Below are positions 43,588-52,694 of a stretch of 64,000 bases of DNA, piece after piece (position 1 is the stretch's first letter; each line of letters opens with the position of its first letter). Location of the stretch: contig JBGCDP010000066.1 of NCBI GenBank assembly GCA_045105475.1, positions 1 through 64,000 of the forward strand, written 5' to 3'. The position numbers and the translations under genes are program-made. The DNA is from WTJY01 sp045105475. Lineage in GTDB: Bacteria > Chloroflexota > Anaerolineae > Promineifilales > Promineifilaceae. Under the pieces are notes generated by a model, which was not told the origin of the DNA, searched no databases, and was given only the letters and a program-made list of their open reading frames with translations.

Positions 43588-44175
43588 ATGCCTATGAATC
43601 TAAAAATATACGTCCCTGGTTGGCTCCAAGCTCTATTAATTTGGAGTGTAATTGCGTTTGTCATATCAATAATTATGTTCCCCACTCCCCCAGCCTATCC
43701 AGCGGGCACCTCTATTCATCACGATTCTGAAAAATTTAACTTTACTGTTCCCAATGGAATATCCAATACAAATATTTATGATCTAGGCAAATATAATCGT
43801 GATAAAAATATCATCGTTAGAATGTCTGGGCCGAAGGGTGGTGGAGATGGATTTAGCATAACGGTTAGAAAATTTGAAAAAGGTTCAAACCAAGATTTTT
43901 TTACTATTGTCAATAAACATCAAGGTGCTTATGAAACACCAAGGTGGATTTCACCGTACAATCTTGGAACTACATATAAAAAGCAACCTCTTGGAAATTC
44001 CAACGGTGAAACTTATGGATGGAGAATTGACACTTTCAGGAGGGTTCAAGGAACCGTAGTTTATGTAAATAGAGAGTCTGATGTTCTAATCATTTCGTAT
44101 GCTGCTGCTGAACAATTCTACAAGCCTAACTTAAAGGGTTTTGAAGCATTTCTACTCTCAATTAATCTTGACTAA
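43588..44175 (+). CDS. Single-span membrane protein, function unknown, AT-rich
   Basis: A 195-residue protein with one N-terminal membrane helix (about 12-30) and a ~155-residue extracytoplasmic beta-rich domain (KFNFTVPNG, NIIVRMSGPKGG, DVLIISYAAAEQFYKP). No family is recognised. It is markedly more AT-rich than its neighbours and has no CGGCCG, suggesting recent acquisition. There is no Shine-Dalgarno; a second ATG two codons in is an alternative start. Confidence 0.6.
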   Translation: MPMNLKIYVPGWLQALLIWSVIAFVISIIMFPTPPAYPAGTSIHHDSEKFNFTVPNGISNTNIYDLGKYNRDKNIIVRMSGPKGGGDGFSITVRKFEKGSNQDFFTIVNKHQGAYETPRWISPYNLGTTYKKQPLGNSNGETYGWRIDTFRRVQGTVVYVNRESDVLIISYAAAEQFYKPNLKGFEAFLLSINLD

Positions 44176-44217
44176 GCTTGAAAATGTCTACTTAGCTACA
44201 ACCAAAAAGCATGGTTT

Positions 44218-44246
44218 TAGACAGAGATAGCCGATTCATGTAGAAT
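44218..44246 (+). promoter_or_regulatory. Candidate promoter of ettA
   Basis: TAGACA (44218-44223), 17-bp spacer, TAGAAT (44241-44246) with TG just before the -10. It would give a leader of about 75 nt. Confidence 0.45.
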
Positions 44247-44307
44247 CCCCGCTCGAATTTGACAGTTTAGACCCTACAAATCTGAAACAATTTCAAACAG
44301 CAAATCC

Positions 44308-44322
44308 GGCAGAAATTCTGCC
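44308..44322. repeat. 15-bp palindrome before the ettA start
   Basis: GGCAGAA-A-TTCTGCC, eight bases before the ATG. It may be an operator or a 5'-UTR hairpin; the gene lacks a normal Shine-Dalgarno here. Confidence 0.4.
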
Positions 44323-44330
44323 TAAAAACT

Positions 44331-46013
44331 ATGAGTGACGACAAAAAAGTAATTTATTCGATGTCGGGCGTCGGTAAGATATACCCGCCTAGCAAAACAG
44401 TTCTAAAAGATATTTATATTTCCTACTTTTACGGAGCCAAAATCGGCGTTCTAGGAAGTAACGGCAGCGGTAAAAGTACCCTGCTTAAAATCATGGCGGG
44501 GGTAGATCCCGATTACATCGGCGAAATCGCTATTTCTCCTGGCTACACCATCGGTTACTTACCACAGGAACCACTAATGGATGAAGATCGCACCGTCATG
44601 GATGTGGTCAAAGAAGGGGTTCAAGAAACGGTCGACCTACTCGCTGAGTTTGACGAAATCAATGCGAAATTTGCGGAGCCAATGGAAGACGATGAAATGA
44701 TGGCCCTCATCGAACGCCAAGGCAAAGTTCAAGATGAACTGGATCGTGTTGATGCATGGGACCTTGATTCACGGCTTGAATTGGCGATGGATGCATTACG
44801 CACCCCACCGGGTGACACACCGGTCAGCGTCATTTCTGGTGGTGAGCGCCGACGGGTGGCTTTGGTCAGATTGCTACTCAAAAAACCAGACATTCTGCTA
44901 CTTGACGAGCCGACCAATCATTTAGACGCTGAATCTGTCTCATGGTTGGAAAAACATCTCAAGGAATATCCTGGAACCGTTATTGCGATTACTCATGACC
45001 GCTACTTCTTAGACAATGTAGCCGGCTGGATTTTGGAGCTTGATCGGGGCAAGGGAATCCCATGGAAAGGGAACTACTCGTCTTGGTTAGAGCAAAAACA
45101 ACAGCGTTTGGCCAAAGAAGAGAAGCAGGCATCGCTACGTCAAAAAACATTGCAGCAAGAGCTGGAGTGGATCCGGATGGCACCTAAAGCACGCCAATCT
45201 AAAAGCAAAGCTCGTGTTAATGCTTATAACAACCTGCTTAATGCTGACACACAAGACAATCTGAGTAAATTAGAAATCTTTATTCCACCTGGCCCCCGCT
45301 TGGGTGATGTTGTGGTCAAAGGTGAGCACATCAAAAAGAGCATGGGAGATAAGCTGCTGGTCAGCGACCTGAACTTTGAAGTGCAGCCGGGTATGATTTT
45401 GGGCATCGTCGGGCCGAATGGTGCGGGTAAAACAACGTTGTTCAGGCAAATCGTTGGCGAAGAAACACCAGATGAAGGGACGCTGGAAGTGGGTCAAACT
45501 GTTGTCGTCGGCTATGCAGATCAGGATCGTGGCATGGATAATCCTGAGAATACGGTTTATCAAGAAATTTCAGGCGGCCAAGATGATTTGATGATGGGCG
45601 GCCGGAAAGTGAACTCACGGGCGTATGTTTCTCGCTTTAACTTTGGTGGTGGCGATCAGCAAAAGCTGGTCAAAGAGCTCTCTGGTGGCGAGCGTAACCG
45701 GATGCATTTAGCGAAAATGCTCAAGAGTGGCGCCAATCTGATGCTGCTGGACGAACCGACAAATGACTTGGATGTGGCAACGTTGCGAGCACTGGAAGAA
45801 GGTATCGAAAACTTTGCCGGTGCTGCGATTATTATTTCCCATGATCGCTGGTTTTTAGATCGGGTATGTACGCATATCTTGGCGTTTGAAGGGGATAGCG
45901 AAACCTATTTCTTCCACGGCACATACAGCGAGTATGAAGAAGACAGACGTGAACGTTTAGGCGATGCAGCAGATCGGCCGAAACGAATTACTTATCGCAA
46001 ACTAACCCGGTAA
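44331..46013 (+). CDS. ettA: Energy-dependent translational throttle protein EttA (ABC-F)
   Basis: A 560-residue ABC-F ATPase with two nucleotide-binding domains: Walker A GSNGSGKST and GPNGAGKTT, signatures SGGERRRVAL and LSGGERNRMH, Walker B LLLDEPTNHL and MLLDEPTNDL. The opening YSMSGVGKIYPPSKTVLKDI and the arm insertion in domain 1 (about 95-140) are diagnostic of EttA rather than Uup or a resistance ABC-F. It binds the ribosomal E site and gates the first elongation step according to ATP/ADP. No membrane segments. Confidence 0.96.
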   Translation: MSDDKKVIYSMSGVGKIYPPSKTVLKDIYISYFYGAKIGVLGSNGSGKSTLLKIMAGVDPDYIGEIAISPGYTIGYLPQEPLMDEDRTVMDVVKEGVQETVDLLAEFDEINAKFAEPMEDDEMMALIERQGKVQDELDRVDAWDLDSRLELAMDALRTPPGDTPVSVISGGERRRVALVRLLLKKPDILLLDEPTNHLDAESVSWLEKHLKEYPGTVIAITHDRYFLDNVAGWILELDRGKGIPWKGNYSSWLEQKQQRLAKEEKQASLRQKTLQQELEWIRMAPKARQSKSKARVNAYNNLLNADTQDNLSKLEIFIPPGPRLGDVVVKGEHIKKSMGDKLLVSDLNFEVQPGMILGIVGPNGAGKTTLFRQIVGEETPDEGTLEVGQTVVVGYADQDRGMDNPENTVYQEISGGQDDLMMGGRKVNSRAYVSRFNFGGGDQQKLVKELSGGERNRMHLAKMLKSGANLMLLDEPTNDLDVATLRALEEGIENFAGAAIIISHDRWFLDRVCTHILAFEGDSETYFFHGTYSEYEEDRRERLGDAADRPKRITYRKLTR

Positions 46014-46058
46014 TGGCTGTCGATAATTTTTAATACTGAATTGAATCGTCCGCTGTGC

Positions 46059-46104
46059 AAGAACGGAGAAAACAACTTCGTTTCTTGTTTGCATATCCGT
46101 TCTT
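46059..46104 (+). ncRNA. Structured element between ettA and marC-like gene
   Basis: AAGAACGGA (46059-46067) pairs with TCCGTTCTT (46096-46104) exactly, and an inner AAACAA/TTGTTT pair extends the stem. It precedes the terminator-like hairpin; function unknown. Confidence 0.45.
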
Positions 46105-46110
46105 AATCTC

Positions 46111-46146
46111 AAAGGGCTGTGATTGTGAAATTACAGCCCTTTTTTA
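46111..46146 (+). terminator. Terminator hairpin ending 5 bp before the marC-like start
   Basis: GGGCTGTGATT (46114-46124), loop GTGA, AATTACAGCCC (46129-46139) then a run of T. One G-U pair; otherwise perfect. It ends ettA, but its T-run is five bases from the next start codon. Confidence 0.88.
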
Positions 46147-46150
46147 ATTT

Positions 46151-46777
46151 ATGTCTGAAACCGCCGTTGTGGCCTTCACCACTTTTTTTGCCGTTATTGG
46201 CCCGATTGATGTAGCAGTCGTCTTTGCAGCCCTTACTACAAAAAACAGTAACAAAGAAAAACGCCGAATCGCTTTGCGTGGTGTCTTAATCGGGACCGTT
46301 GTTTTGCTGTTGTTCGCATTTGCAGGCAATCCTTTGCTGCAATACATGGGCATTTCGTTACCCGCATTGCGCACGGCCGGAGGCATTTTGCTTCTACTTG
46401 TCGCGATCGATATGGTTTTTGCTCGCTCATCAGGCAGTACGTCTACAACAGACGAAGAGGAGGCTGAAGCCAAGGAGAGCGATGATATTTCCGTTTTTCC
46501 ACTGGCAACCCCGCTCATAGCTGGGCCAGGTGCGATTGGTGCCGTCATCTTGCTCATGTCAGACACGGCCGGAAAGCCGCTTGAAATTGGGATCACCATC
46601 GGTATGCTGCTAGTCTTAATGCTATTAACTTACCTGCTACTTCTAATCGCAACCCAAGTCGAGCGCATTTTAGGGTTAACGGGTCTGCAGGTCATTTCAC
46701 GCGTGTTTGGCATTTTGCTGGCTGCCCTTTCTGTGCAATTTATATTTGATGGCATCCAAAATAGCGGATTGTTTTAG
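46151..46777 (+). CDS. MarC-family integral membrane protein
   Basis: A 208-residue protein with six predicted helices and the MarC-family landmarks FFAVIGPIDVAVVFAALT at the N-terminus, GGILLLLVAIDMVF in the middle and PLIAGPGAIGAVILL. An acidic loop (about residues 96-115) lies between helices 3 and 4. The family's transport function is unresolved. The start is five bases after a terminator T-run and lacks a Shine-Dalgarno; no alternative start lies upstream in frame. Confidence 0.9.
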   Translation: MSETAVVAFTTFFAVIGPIDVAVVFAALTTKNSNKEKRRIALRGVLIGTVVLLLFAFAGNPLLQYMGISLPALRTAGGILLLLVAIDMVFARSSGSTSTTDEEEAEAKESDDISVFPLATPLIAGPGAIGAVILLMSDTAGKPLEIGITIGMLLVLMLLTYLLLLIATQVERILGLTGLQVISRVFGILLAALSVQFIFDGIQNSGLF

Positions 46778-46879
46778 CTTGAGCTGCCCAAGCAAAACCA
46801 CGCTTCGTAGCCATATTTCCCGATTACATTTGCATTAATCTTTTTTGCACCTGCCTCTAATCACCTGACAATCTGATTT

Positions 46880-47698
46880 ATGCAAACAATCCCCTTTCAT
46901 GATTTTGGCGGAACAGGTGAAACCATCCATTTCGCTCACCCTAATGGATTTCCGGCCGCCTGCTTTCACCGCTTTGCAGGCAAGTTGACCGATCAGTATC
47001 ACGTGATTGGAATGAATGCCCGGCCGCTTTGGCCGGGCTCAACCCCATCTGAGCTGACCAATTGGGACGTTCTCGCTGATGATCTCATTCGATTTTTAGA
47101 TGAAAAAGGATTAAGCGGGATTATCGGTGCAGGCATATCACTGGGAGCAATCACAACAATGTTTGCCGCTTTGAAACGGCCAGACTTATTTAGCAAGTTG
47201 GTTTTAATCGAGCCTGTATTTTTGCCAAGGCGAGTGATTTGGGGAAGCCGATTGGCACCTAAGTTCATTCTGGAAAAACGATCTCCAGCCGGTATTGCCC
47301 GCAAACGGCAGGATCAATTTGCATCACGCCAAGCGGTTTTTGATCGCTGGCGGCCGAAACGCGCCTTTAAACGCTATCCCGATGAAACATTATGGGACTA
47401 TGTCAATCATGGGCTGGTTGACCAAGCAGATGGCTCAGTGAAGCTCGCTTTCCCAAAAGAGTGGGAGGCGGAGATTTTTAGCAGACCCCCGGCCGTGTGG
47501 CGCAAAATCGGTCAAATCACTCAACCTACCTTAGGCATATGGGGCACACGCTCAAATGTGATCAGCGAAGAAAAATGGCACCGCTGGCAGCAGCTTCAGC
47601 CAGAGGCAACGTTTATTAAAATGGACGGCATCGGACACATGGTTCCGCTTGAAGACTATGAAGGGCTTGCAGATCACGTTTTAGAGTGGCTAAGCTAG
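46880..47698 (+). CDS. Alpha/beta hydrolase
   Basis: A 272-residue hydrolase. HFAHPNGFPAACF is the oxyanion-region HGxxG-like opening, the nucleophile Ser is in GAGISLGAITT, and the C-terminal His is in GIGHMVPLE; the Asp is expected in WGTRSNVIS. No signal peptide, so it is cytoplasmic. Substrate unknown. It lacks a Shine-Dalgarno and is convergent with the zinc-ribbon protein gene, whose stop lies five bases away. Confidence 0.88.
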   Translation: MQTIPFHDFGGTGETIHFAHPNGFPAACFHRFAGKLTDQYHVIGMNARPLWPGSTPSELTNWDVLADDLIRFLDEKGLSGIIGAGISLGAITTMFAALKRPDLFSKLVLIEPVFLPRRVIWGSRLAPKFILEKRSPAGIARKRQDQFASRQAVFDRWRPKRAFKRYPDETLWDYVNHGLVDQADGSVKLAFPKEWEAEIFSRPPAVWRKIGQITQPTLGIWGTRSNVISEEKWHRWQQLQPEATFIKMDGIGHMVPLEDYEGLADHVLEWLS

Positions 47699-47702
47699 AG
47701 GA

Positions 47703-47981
47703 TTAACGCAGCTGCTTCTCTGACCAACGATGATTGCACTGCCGACAGCGAAACCAGTTTGTTTCTGTACCCTCGTCCTGCTTATCAGGTTCGTTCAATG
47801 TAGAAGCGACAGGCTCCGCCATTTGCCACACGCTACATTTCTCACAACAAACCAGCATCTCACGTTTGTCAGCCCGCTGCTGGTCGAGCGGTGGCCCCTC
47901 AATGTGGGGCAAAAAGACGAAGTAGAGAATGGCCGCAGCGGTCAGTGCCGCCCCTGCAATAAAAATGCCTAGATTCACCAC
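47703..47981 (-). CDS. Small membrane protein with zinc-ribbon-like cysteines
   Basis: A 92-residue protein: one N-terminal membrane helix (about 4-27) followed by a cytoplasmic region with four to five Cys arranged CCEKCSVW and FRCRQCNHRW, a zinc-ribbon pattern. No family name is recognised. Its start codon abuts the stop codon of the upstream thioesterase gene, so the two are translated from one message. Confidence 0.65.
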   Translation of the reverse strand: MVNLGIFIAGAALTAAAILYFVFLPHIEGPPLDQQRADKREMLVCCEKCSVWQMAEPVASTLNEPDKQDEGTETNWFRCRQCNHRWSEKQLR

Positions 47982-48410
47982 CTAGCTTCCTACCCCCAAC
48001 AGTTTTTGCCGTAACTCGTCTGGAATCGAAACTGATTTTCGCTCGTGCTGATTGGCATATACCCAAATAATCTCGCCGAACGAACACGGTTCAGACTCTC
48101 CTTCACGAAAAATCGCCAGCTCCCAAGTCAGGCTACTCCGCCCGATCCGGCCGATTTTGACAGCGACATCGAGCAAATCATCGGCCCGAGCAGGCTGTTT
48201 TAGCTCAAGCACTGACTTCACGACATTAAAGTCGTTTTCGTCACGCTCTTCAACATCGGCCGCATACGTTATTCCGGCCGCTCGCATGTATTCAGTCAGC
48301 GCCACATCAAAGTAAGCGAGATAATGTGCATTAAACACAATGCCTTGATAATCGACTTCACCAAAACGGACACGAAGTTGATGGGTAAAAGAAAATTCTG
48401 ATTTATTCAT
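47982..48410 (-). CDS. Acyl-CoA thioesterase (4HBT family)
   Basis: A 142-residue hotdog-fold thioesterase. The motif RFGEVDYQGIVFNAHYLAYF carries the catalytic Asp of the 4-hydroxybenzoyl-CoA thioesterase/YbgC family. It hydrolyses acyl-CoA thioesters in the cytoplasm; the chain is unknown. Probably an operon with the zinc-ribbon membrane protein. No obvious promoter. Confidence 0.9.
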   Translation of the reverse strand: MNKSEFSFTHQLRVRFGEVDYQGIVFNAHYLAYFDVALTEYMRAAGITYAADVEERDENDFNVVKSVLELKQPARADDLLDVAVKIGRIGRSSLTWELAIFREGESEPCSFGEIIWVYANQHERKSVSIPDELRQKLLGVGS

Positions 48411-48690
48411 AAGTGCTGTTGAACGTGAGATCGATCAACCTATTAATTTTCATCCCGTAGTCTTGAAAGTGCAAAAACGTTGGCTTGTCGTCAATCTTCC
48501 GTTCATCAAACGTCGGCATCGTTCGATTATCCTAAAGCCAATCATAAAAGCAGGAACCATTACCCATATCAACCAGGGAATATTTCCTAAAAATCGCTGG
48601 ATATTCTACAAACCAGCGGTTACTCTTCATTTAGTAGTTCCAGTAGGTAGTCAGTACCTCAATAACCTTGCCGCAGAAAAATAGATAATC

Positions 48691-51573
48691 ATGCCCCAAA
48701 TGTACGATCCCAACGAAGAAACCCAAGCGATCCCCCACGTTAGAGAACATCAAGATGCTTTTCCCAGATTGCCCGATTACAACCAGCTCGATGCTGATGT
48801 GACGCGCCGATCGCCTCAAGCCCCCCCGCCCGCTCGTCGCCAGCGCAGAGGGTGCTTCCGTAACTGCTTCGTGCTGTCACTAATGGGATTGGCTATCGCA
48901 ATCTTTGCTGGGATCGTTTCAACGGGAACAGTGATTTACGTACGCTTCAGTAACGACCTTGAGGAAGGGATCGCCAAGCTCGACAACATCGATGAGCGGG
49001 AAACGTTTGAAACAACTCGAATCATGGATCGCAATGGGGAATTGCTTTGGGAAATTTTTGGAGATGGGAAACGCACTTACGTCACGTTAGACAAAATCCC
49101 ATTGAATCTTCAGCAAGCGACGATTTCGGTAGAAGACGACACGTTTTATGAAAATGTCGGAGCGGACCTTCCCTCACTAATTGCGGCTCTAATCTATAAC
49201 TTTAGAAATCCTAATGAACGGCCGATTGGGGCTTCAACCATTACACAACAGCTTGTGCGCCACATCGCGTTTGATTATGAAGAACGGACGGCCGTTTCTT
49301 ACGACCGTAAAGCGCGTGAAATCATGCTGGCCTGGATCTTAAATCGTGACTACCCGAAAGAGCAGATCCTTGAAATGTATCTCAACGAGATTTACTATGG
49401 CAATTTAGCTTATGGGATCGAGGCAGCCGCACAGACCTACTTTAAAAAATCGGCCGCTGATCTGACCATTGCCGAATCAACGTTGCTGGCAGGGTTACCG
49501 CAAGCTCCAGCCGATCTTGACCCGATCAACAACTTTGAAGCGGCCAAACAGCGCCAATGGGTCGTCCTCAATCTGATGGTAAGCGAAGGGTACTTAGAAG
49601 CGGACGAGATCGCAGGCCACTATCAAGAGCCACTCGAGTTTGCAGAACAAACTGTCAGCCTCAAAGCCCCCCACTTTGCGACCTACGTACGGCGTCAACT
49701 TGAGCTTCAGTTTGGCTCTGAAGAGCTAGCCAACAGTGGTCTGCAAGTCACAACCAGCCTTGATATGGAATACCAAGAGCTGGCCCAAGCACTCACTAAA
49801 CACAATGTGGACCTACTGAGAGACGAGCATAATTTAAACAATGCCGCACTCGTTGCGATGAAACCTGGCAGTGGTGAAGTCTTGGCCATGGTCGGCAGTG
49901 TAGACTATTACGACGATTCGATTGACGGCAAAGTCAATGTGACAACTTCACTTCAACAGCCTGGTAGCTCAATCAAGCCGATCACCTATGCGGCCGCCAT
50001 GACCCCTGGCACCAACGGGTTACCAGCCTGGCAGCCGGGCGACATCGTGTGGGATGTGGAAACAAAATATCAGCAGACGAATGGGCAATCCTATAGTCCG
50101 GTTAACTACGACTCACGTTTTCACGGACCGGTACGCCTACGTGCAGCGTTGGCGAATAGCTACAACATTCCGGCCGTTTTGCTGCTGCAAGACATCGGCG
50201 TGCCGTGGTTTCTCGAATTTGCCAGCCGGATGGGAATTGGGAGCTTGGGCAATGATGCATCACGCTATGGGCTTTCACTTACGTTAGGAGCGGGAGAAGT
50301 CACCCCTCTTGAATTGACATCGGCCTATGCTGCATTCGCCAACGGTGGGCAAAAAGTAACGCCGGTTACCATCCTTGAAGTTAAATCGTCAGATGGCGAA
50401 GTGCTCTACACCTATACACCTCCGGCTCAACCAGAACAGGTGCTTGACCCACGTGTTGCGTTCTTAATCAACGACATTTTATCAGATGATGCGGCCCGCA
50501 TCCCGGCGATGGGGCGTGACAATCCTCTTGATTTGCCATTCCCGGCCGCGGCGAAAACCGGAACAACCAATGATTTTCGTGACAACTGGACGATGGGGTA
50601 TACGCCGGGTCTCGTAGTTGGGGTGTGGGCTGGCAACACAGACAATACACCGATGGTGAACGTCACTGGGTTAACTGGTGCGGCTCCGCTGTGGAATGAC
50701 TTTATGACGGCCGTTTATGCCGATATCGAGCTACAGGCGGGGCTAGAAGTCAACTCCGTTTTGCCACCGTCAGCGTTTACAGTTCCGGCCGGAGTTGAGC
50801 AACGCAGTATCTGTACGCTAGCCTCGATTGTGCCAGGAGCCACAGAGTGCCAAGTAGGTGGATCAGAGTGGTACATCACCAATGAATCTGAAACGGTTAG
50901 CCAACCGATTTCACTTGAACTCGTCAACTGGACCGAAATCGAACCATCAGTCGTGCGGGTTCCAGCCGCAGCACTCCCTGAATTGTCGGCCGAAGTTATC
51001 GAAGCACAGGCAGCCGCCATCGCCACAGGTGCGGTAGAAGACGAAGATGCGCTGCCCCGCATGCAAATGTGCCATTTTGCAGAAGGGACTGTCATTCAGG
51101 AGCTACCACCAGGTACCACCGATCAAATATTTTTGATGCCACCACGTAATTTACAAAGCCTAAAGGCTGCCTACGAATGGGCTTTTGCTAACGGAGTTGC
51201 CATCTTGCCTACTGACTTCTGCACCGAAGAAATGATGGCTCTGGTTGACCCAAATGGTGCGATCCAGGTGATCACCAGCCCAAAACCAAATGAAGTAGTT
51301 AGTGGCATTTGGCCGATTATGGGAACGGCCGATTTCGATATGGCACGGGCGCAATTCTTCAAAATGGAGCTGGGTGTTCCGCAAGCTGACAGTTCGATTC
51401 AGTGGGTGACGCTGGGCGATACGCACAGCCAACCGGTGCGCAATGGGCAGCTTGAAGTGCTCTATTCAGAAGGCTTAACACCAGGGACTTACTACTTGCG
51501 CGTCATTGTCATTAACCGTGACGGAAACTATGCTGGTGAACCGACGGCCGTGCCATTTGTGATTGAAGGATAA
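48691..51573 (+). CDS. Class A penicillin-binding protein (PBP1A-like, bifunctional)
   Basis: A 960-residue peptidoglycan synthase. A cytoplasmic basic N-terminus (RRQRRGCFRNC) precedes one membrane helix (about 55-80), then the GT51 glycosyltransferase domain with EDDTFYENVG and GASTITQQLVRH, and the transpeptidase domain with PGSSIKP (SxxK), SYNIP (SxN) and KTGTTND (KTG). A ~230-residue C-terminal extension ends in an Ig-like domain. It polymerises glycan and crosslinks it on the outer face of the membrane. With PBP2 it indicates a real peptidoglycan wall. Confidence 0.93.
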   Translation: MPQMYDPNEETQAIPHVREHQDAFPRLPDYNQLDADVTRRSPQAPPPARRQRRGCFRNCFVLSLMGLAIAIFAGIVSTGTVIYVRFSNDLEEGIAKLDNIDERETFETTRIMDRNGELLWEIFGDGKRTYVTLDKIPLNLQQATISVEDDTFYENVGADLPSLIAALIYNFRNPNERPIGASTITQQLVRHIAFDYEERTAVSYDRKAREIMLAWILNRDYPKEQILEMYLNEIYYGNLAYGIEAAAQTYFKKSAADLTIAESTLLAGLPQAPADLDPINNFEAAKQRQWVVLNLMVSEGYLEADEIAGHYQEPLEFAEQTVSLKAPHFATYVRRQLELQFGSEELANSGLQVTTSLDMEYQELAQALTKHNVDLLRDEHNLNNAALVAMKPGSGEVLAMVGSVDYYDDSIDGKVNVTTSLQQPGSSIKPITYAAAMTPGTNGLPAWQPGDIVWDVETKYQQTNGQSYSPVNYDSRFHGPVRLRAALANSYNIPAVLLLQDIGVPWFLEFASRMGIGSLGNDASRYGLSLTLGAGEVTPLELTSAYAAFANGGQKVTPVTILEVKSSDGEVLYTYTPPAQPEQVLDPRVAFLINDILSDDAARIPAMGRDNPLDLPFPAAAKTGTTNDFRDNWTMGYTPGLVVGVWAGNTDNTPMVNVTGLTGAAPLWNDFMTAVYADIELQAGLEVNSVLPPSAFTVPAGVEQRSICTLASIVPGATECQVGGSEWYITNESETVSQPISLELVNWTEIEPSVVRVPAAALPELSAEVIEAQAAAIATGAVEDEDALPRMQMCHFAEGTVIQELPPGTTDQIFLMPPRNLQSLKAAYEWAFANGVAILPTDFCTEEMMALVDPNGAIQVITSPKPNEVVSGIWPIMGTADFDMARAQFFKMELGVPQADSSIQWVTLGDTHSQPVRNGQLEVLYSEGLTPGTYYLRVIVINRDGNYAGEPTAVPFVIEG

Positions 51574-51594
51574 AAAAGGGATAAAAATAGAAAT

Positions 51595-51623
51595 AAACTG
51601 GGCGTTTGTAATGTCCAGTTTTT
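51595..51623 (+). terminator. Terminator after the PBP1A-like gene
   Basis: AAACTGGGC and GTCCAGTTT form a 9-bp stem (one G-U) with a 9-nt loop, then a T-run. Weaker than the terminators at 27858 and 39551 but well placed. Confidence 0.65.
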
Positions 51624-51768
51624 GCCCTCCCCCTAAAAATAAGACTTAAATAACCGGTCTTTTCTAAACACCTTCTCCATAAGCCTTCCACAATCTAGAC
51701 AAAATATATAAATATCTTAGATGCTAGCCGTTTCCGAGCCAAAGTAATAGCGAATAGCGGCTAATATC

Positions 51769-51798
51769 TGGACAAATACTGTACAAATGTGGTATTCT
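51769..51798 (+). promoter_or_regulatory. Candidate promoter of the ABC transporter operon
   Basis: TGGACA (51769-51774) and TATTCT (51793-51798), 18 bp apart, in the 280-bp gap upstream of the ABC ATPase gene. Moderate match. Confidence 0.4.
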
Positions 51799-51853
51799 TT
51801 GTGCAGTTGCAATCACGATGCAGCATGCACTAGCTGAATATCTGAGGTACAGA

Positions 51854-52636
51854 ATGACTAATTTAAACAATGCGAATGAACCGATCATCGAAATGCGGAA
51901 TATCGTCAAACGATTTCCAGTAGGAAATGATGAAGTCACGATTTTACATGGCGTGTCTTTTGACGTTTATCCAGGCGAGTTTGTTTCGATCGTAGGGCCA
52001 TCAGGAAATGGTAAATCGACCTTGCTCAACATGGTTACCGGCATCGATCGGCCGTCAGACGGTGAAGTCATCGTTACTGGTAAACCGGTTCATTCGATGA
52101 GCGAAAATGAGTTGGCAAAATGGCGTGGCCAAAAAGTTGGCATTATCTTCCAATTTTTCCAAATGCTTCCATCGCTTAGCCTTCTCCAAAATGTCATGCT
52201 GCCAATGGAATTTGCATGGATGTATACACGCTCAGAACGACGTGAACGTGCTTTACATTTGTTAGACATCGTGGGGCTTGCAGATCAAGCGACAAAATTA
52301 CCCGGTATGGTTTCGGGCGGTCAGCAGCAACGCGCAGCGATTGCACGCGCCTTGGCTACAGATGCTCCTCTATTAGTAGCTGACGAACCGACTGGAAACT
52401 TAGATGCGAAAACGGCAAATCAGGTATTTGACCTATTTATGCAATTGGTCGAAGAACAAGGCAAAACGATGCTCATGGTTACTCATGACACCGAACTAGC
52501 AGATCGCATCCCCCGTAAAATTGAAATTGTAAATGGCAACATCGCCTCAGATACCCGCAACAGTAGCCATAATCAAATTCTGACCCCTGAACCGCAAATT
52601 TTAACCAAAGCCAACGGCCACCCGATCGCTGTATAA
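51854..52636 (+). CDS. ABC transporter ATP-binding protein (MacB/LolD-type)
   Basis: A 260-residue ATPase with Walker A GPSGNGKST, signature MVSGGQQQRAAIA, Walker B LLVADEPTG and switch His in MVTHDTELAD. The sequence fits the MacB/LolD/FtsE branch that partners with FtsX-type permeases. The frame opens upstream at 51818, but the ATG at 51854 has GAGG six bases before it and begins at conserved sequence. The permease gene follows after 58 bp, so together they form an exporter or lipoprotein-extraction complex. Confidence 0.92.
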   Translation: MTNLNNANEPIIEMRNIVKRFPVGNDEVTILHGVSFDVYPGEFVSIVGPSGNGKSTLLNMVTGIDRPSDGEVIVTGKPVHSMSENELAKWRGQKVGIIFQFFQMLPSLSLLQNVMLPMEFAWMYTRSERRERALHLLDIVGLADQATKLPGMVSGGQQQRAAIARALATDAPLLVADEPTGNLDAKTANQVFDLFMQLVEEQGKTMLMVTHDTELADRIPRKIEIVNGNIASDTRNSSHNQILTPEPQILTKANGHPIAV

Positions 52637-52694
52637 ATTTTTAGATTAAGCATCGAGCATTTGGCACCAGTGTCTGCTCCTTGCCCTCCACACA

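Noticed and set aside
48463..48684. 73-codon frame before the PBP1A-like gene
   Set aside because: Opens with TTG, no ribosome-binding site, no recognisable motif; the 280-bp gap may hold only regulatory sequence.
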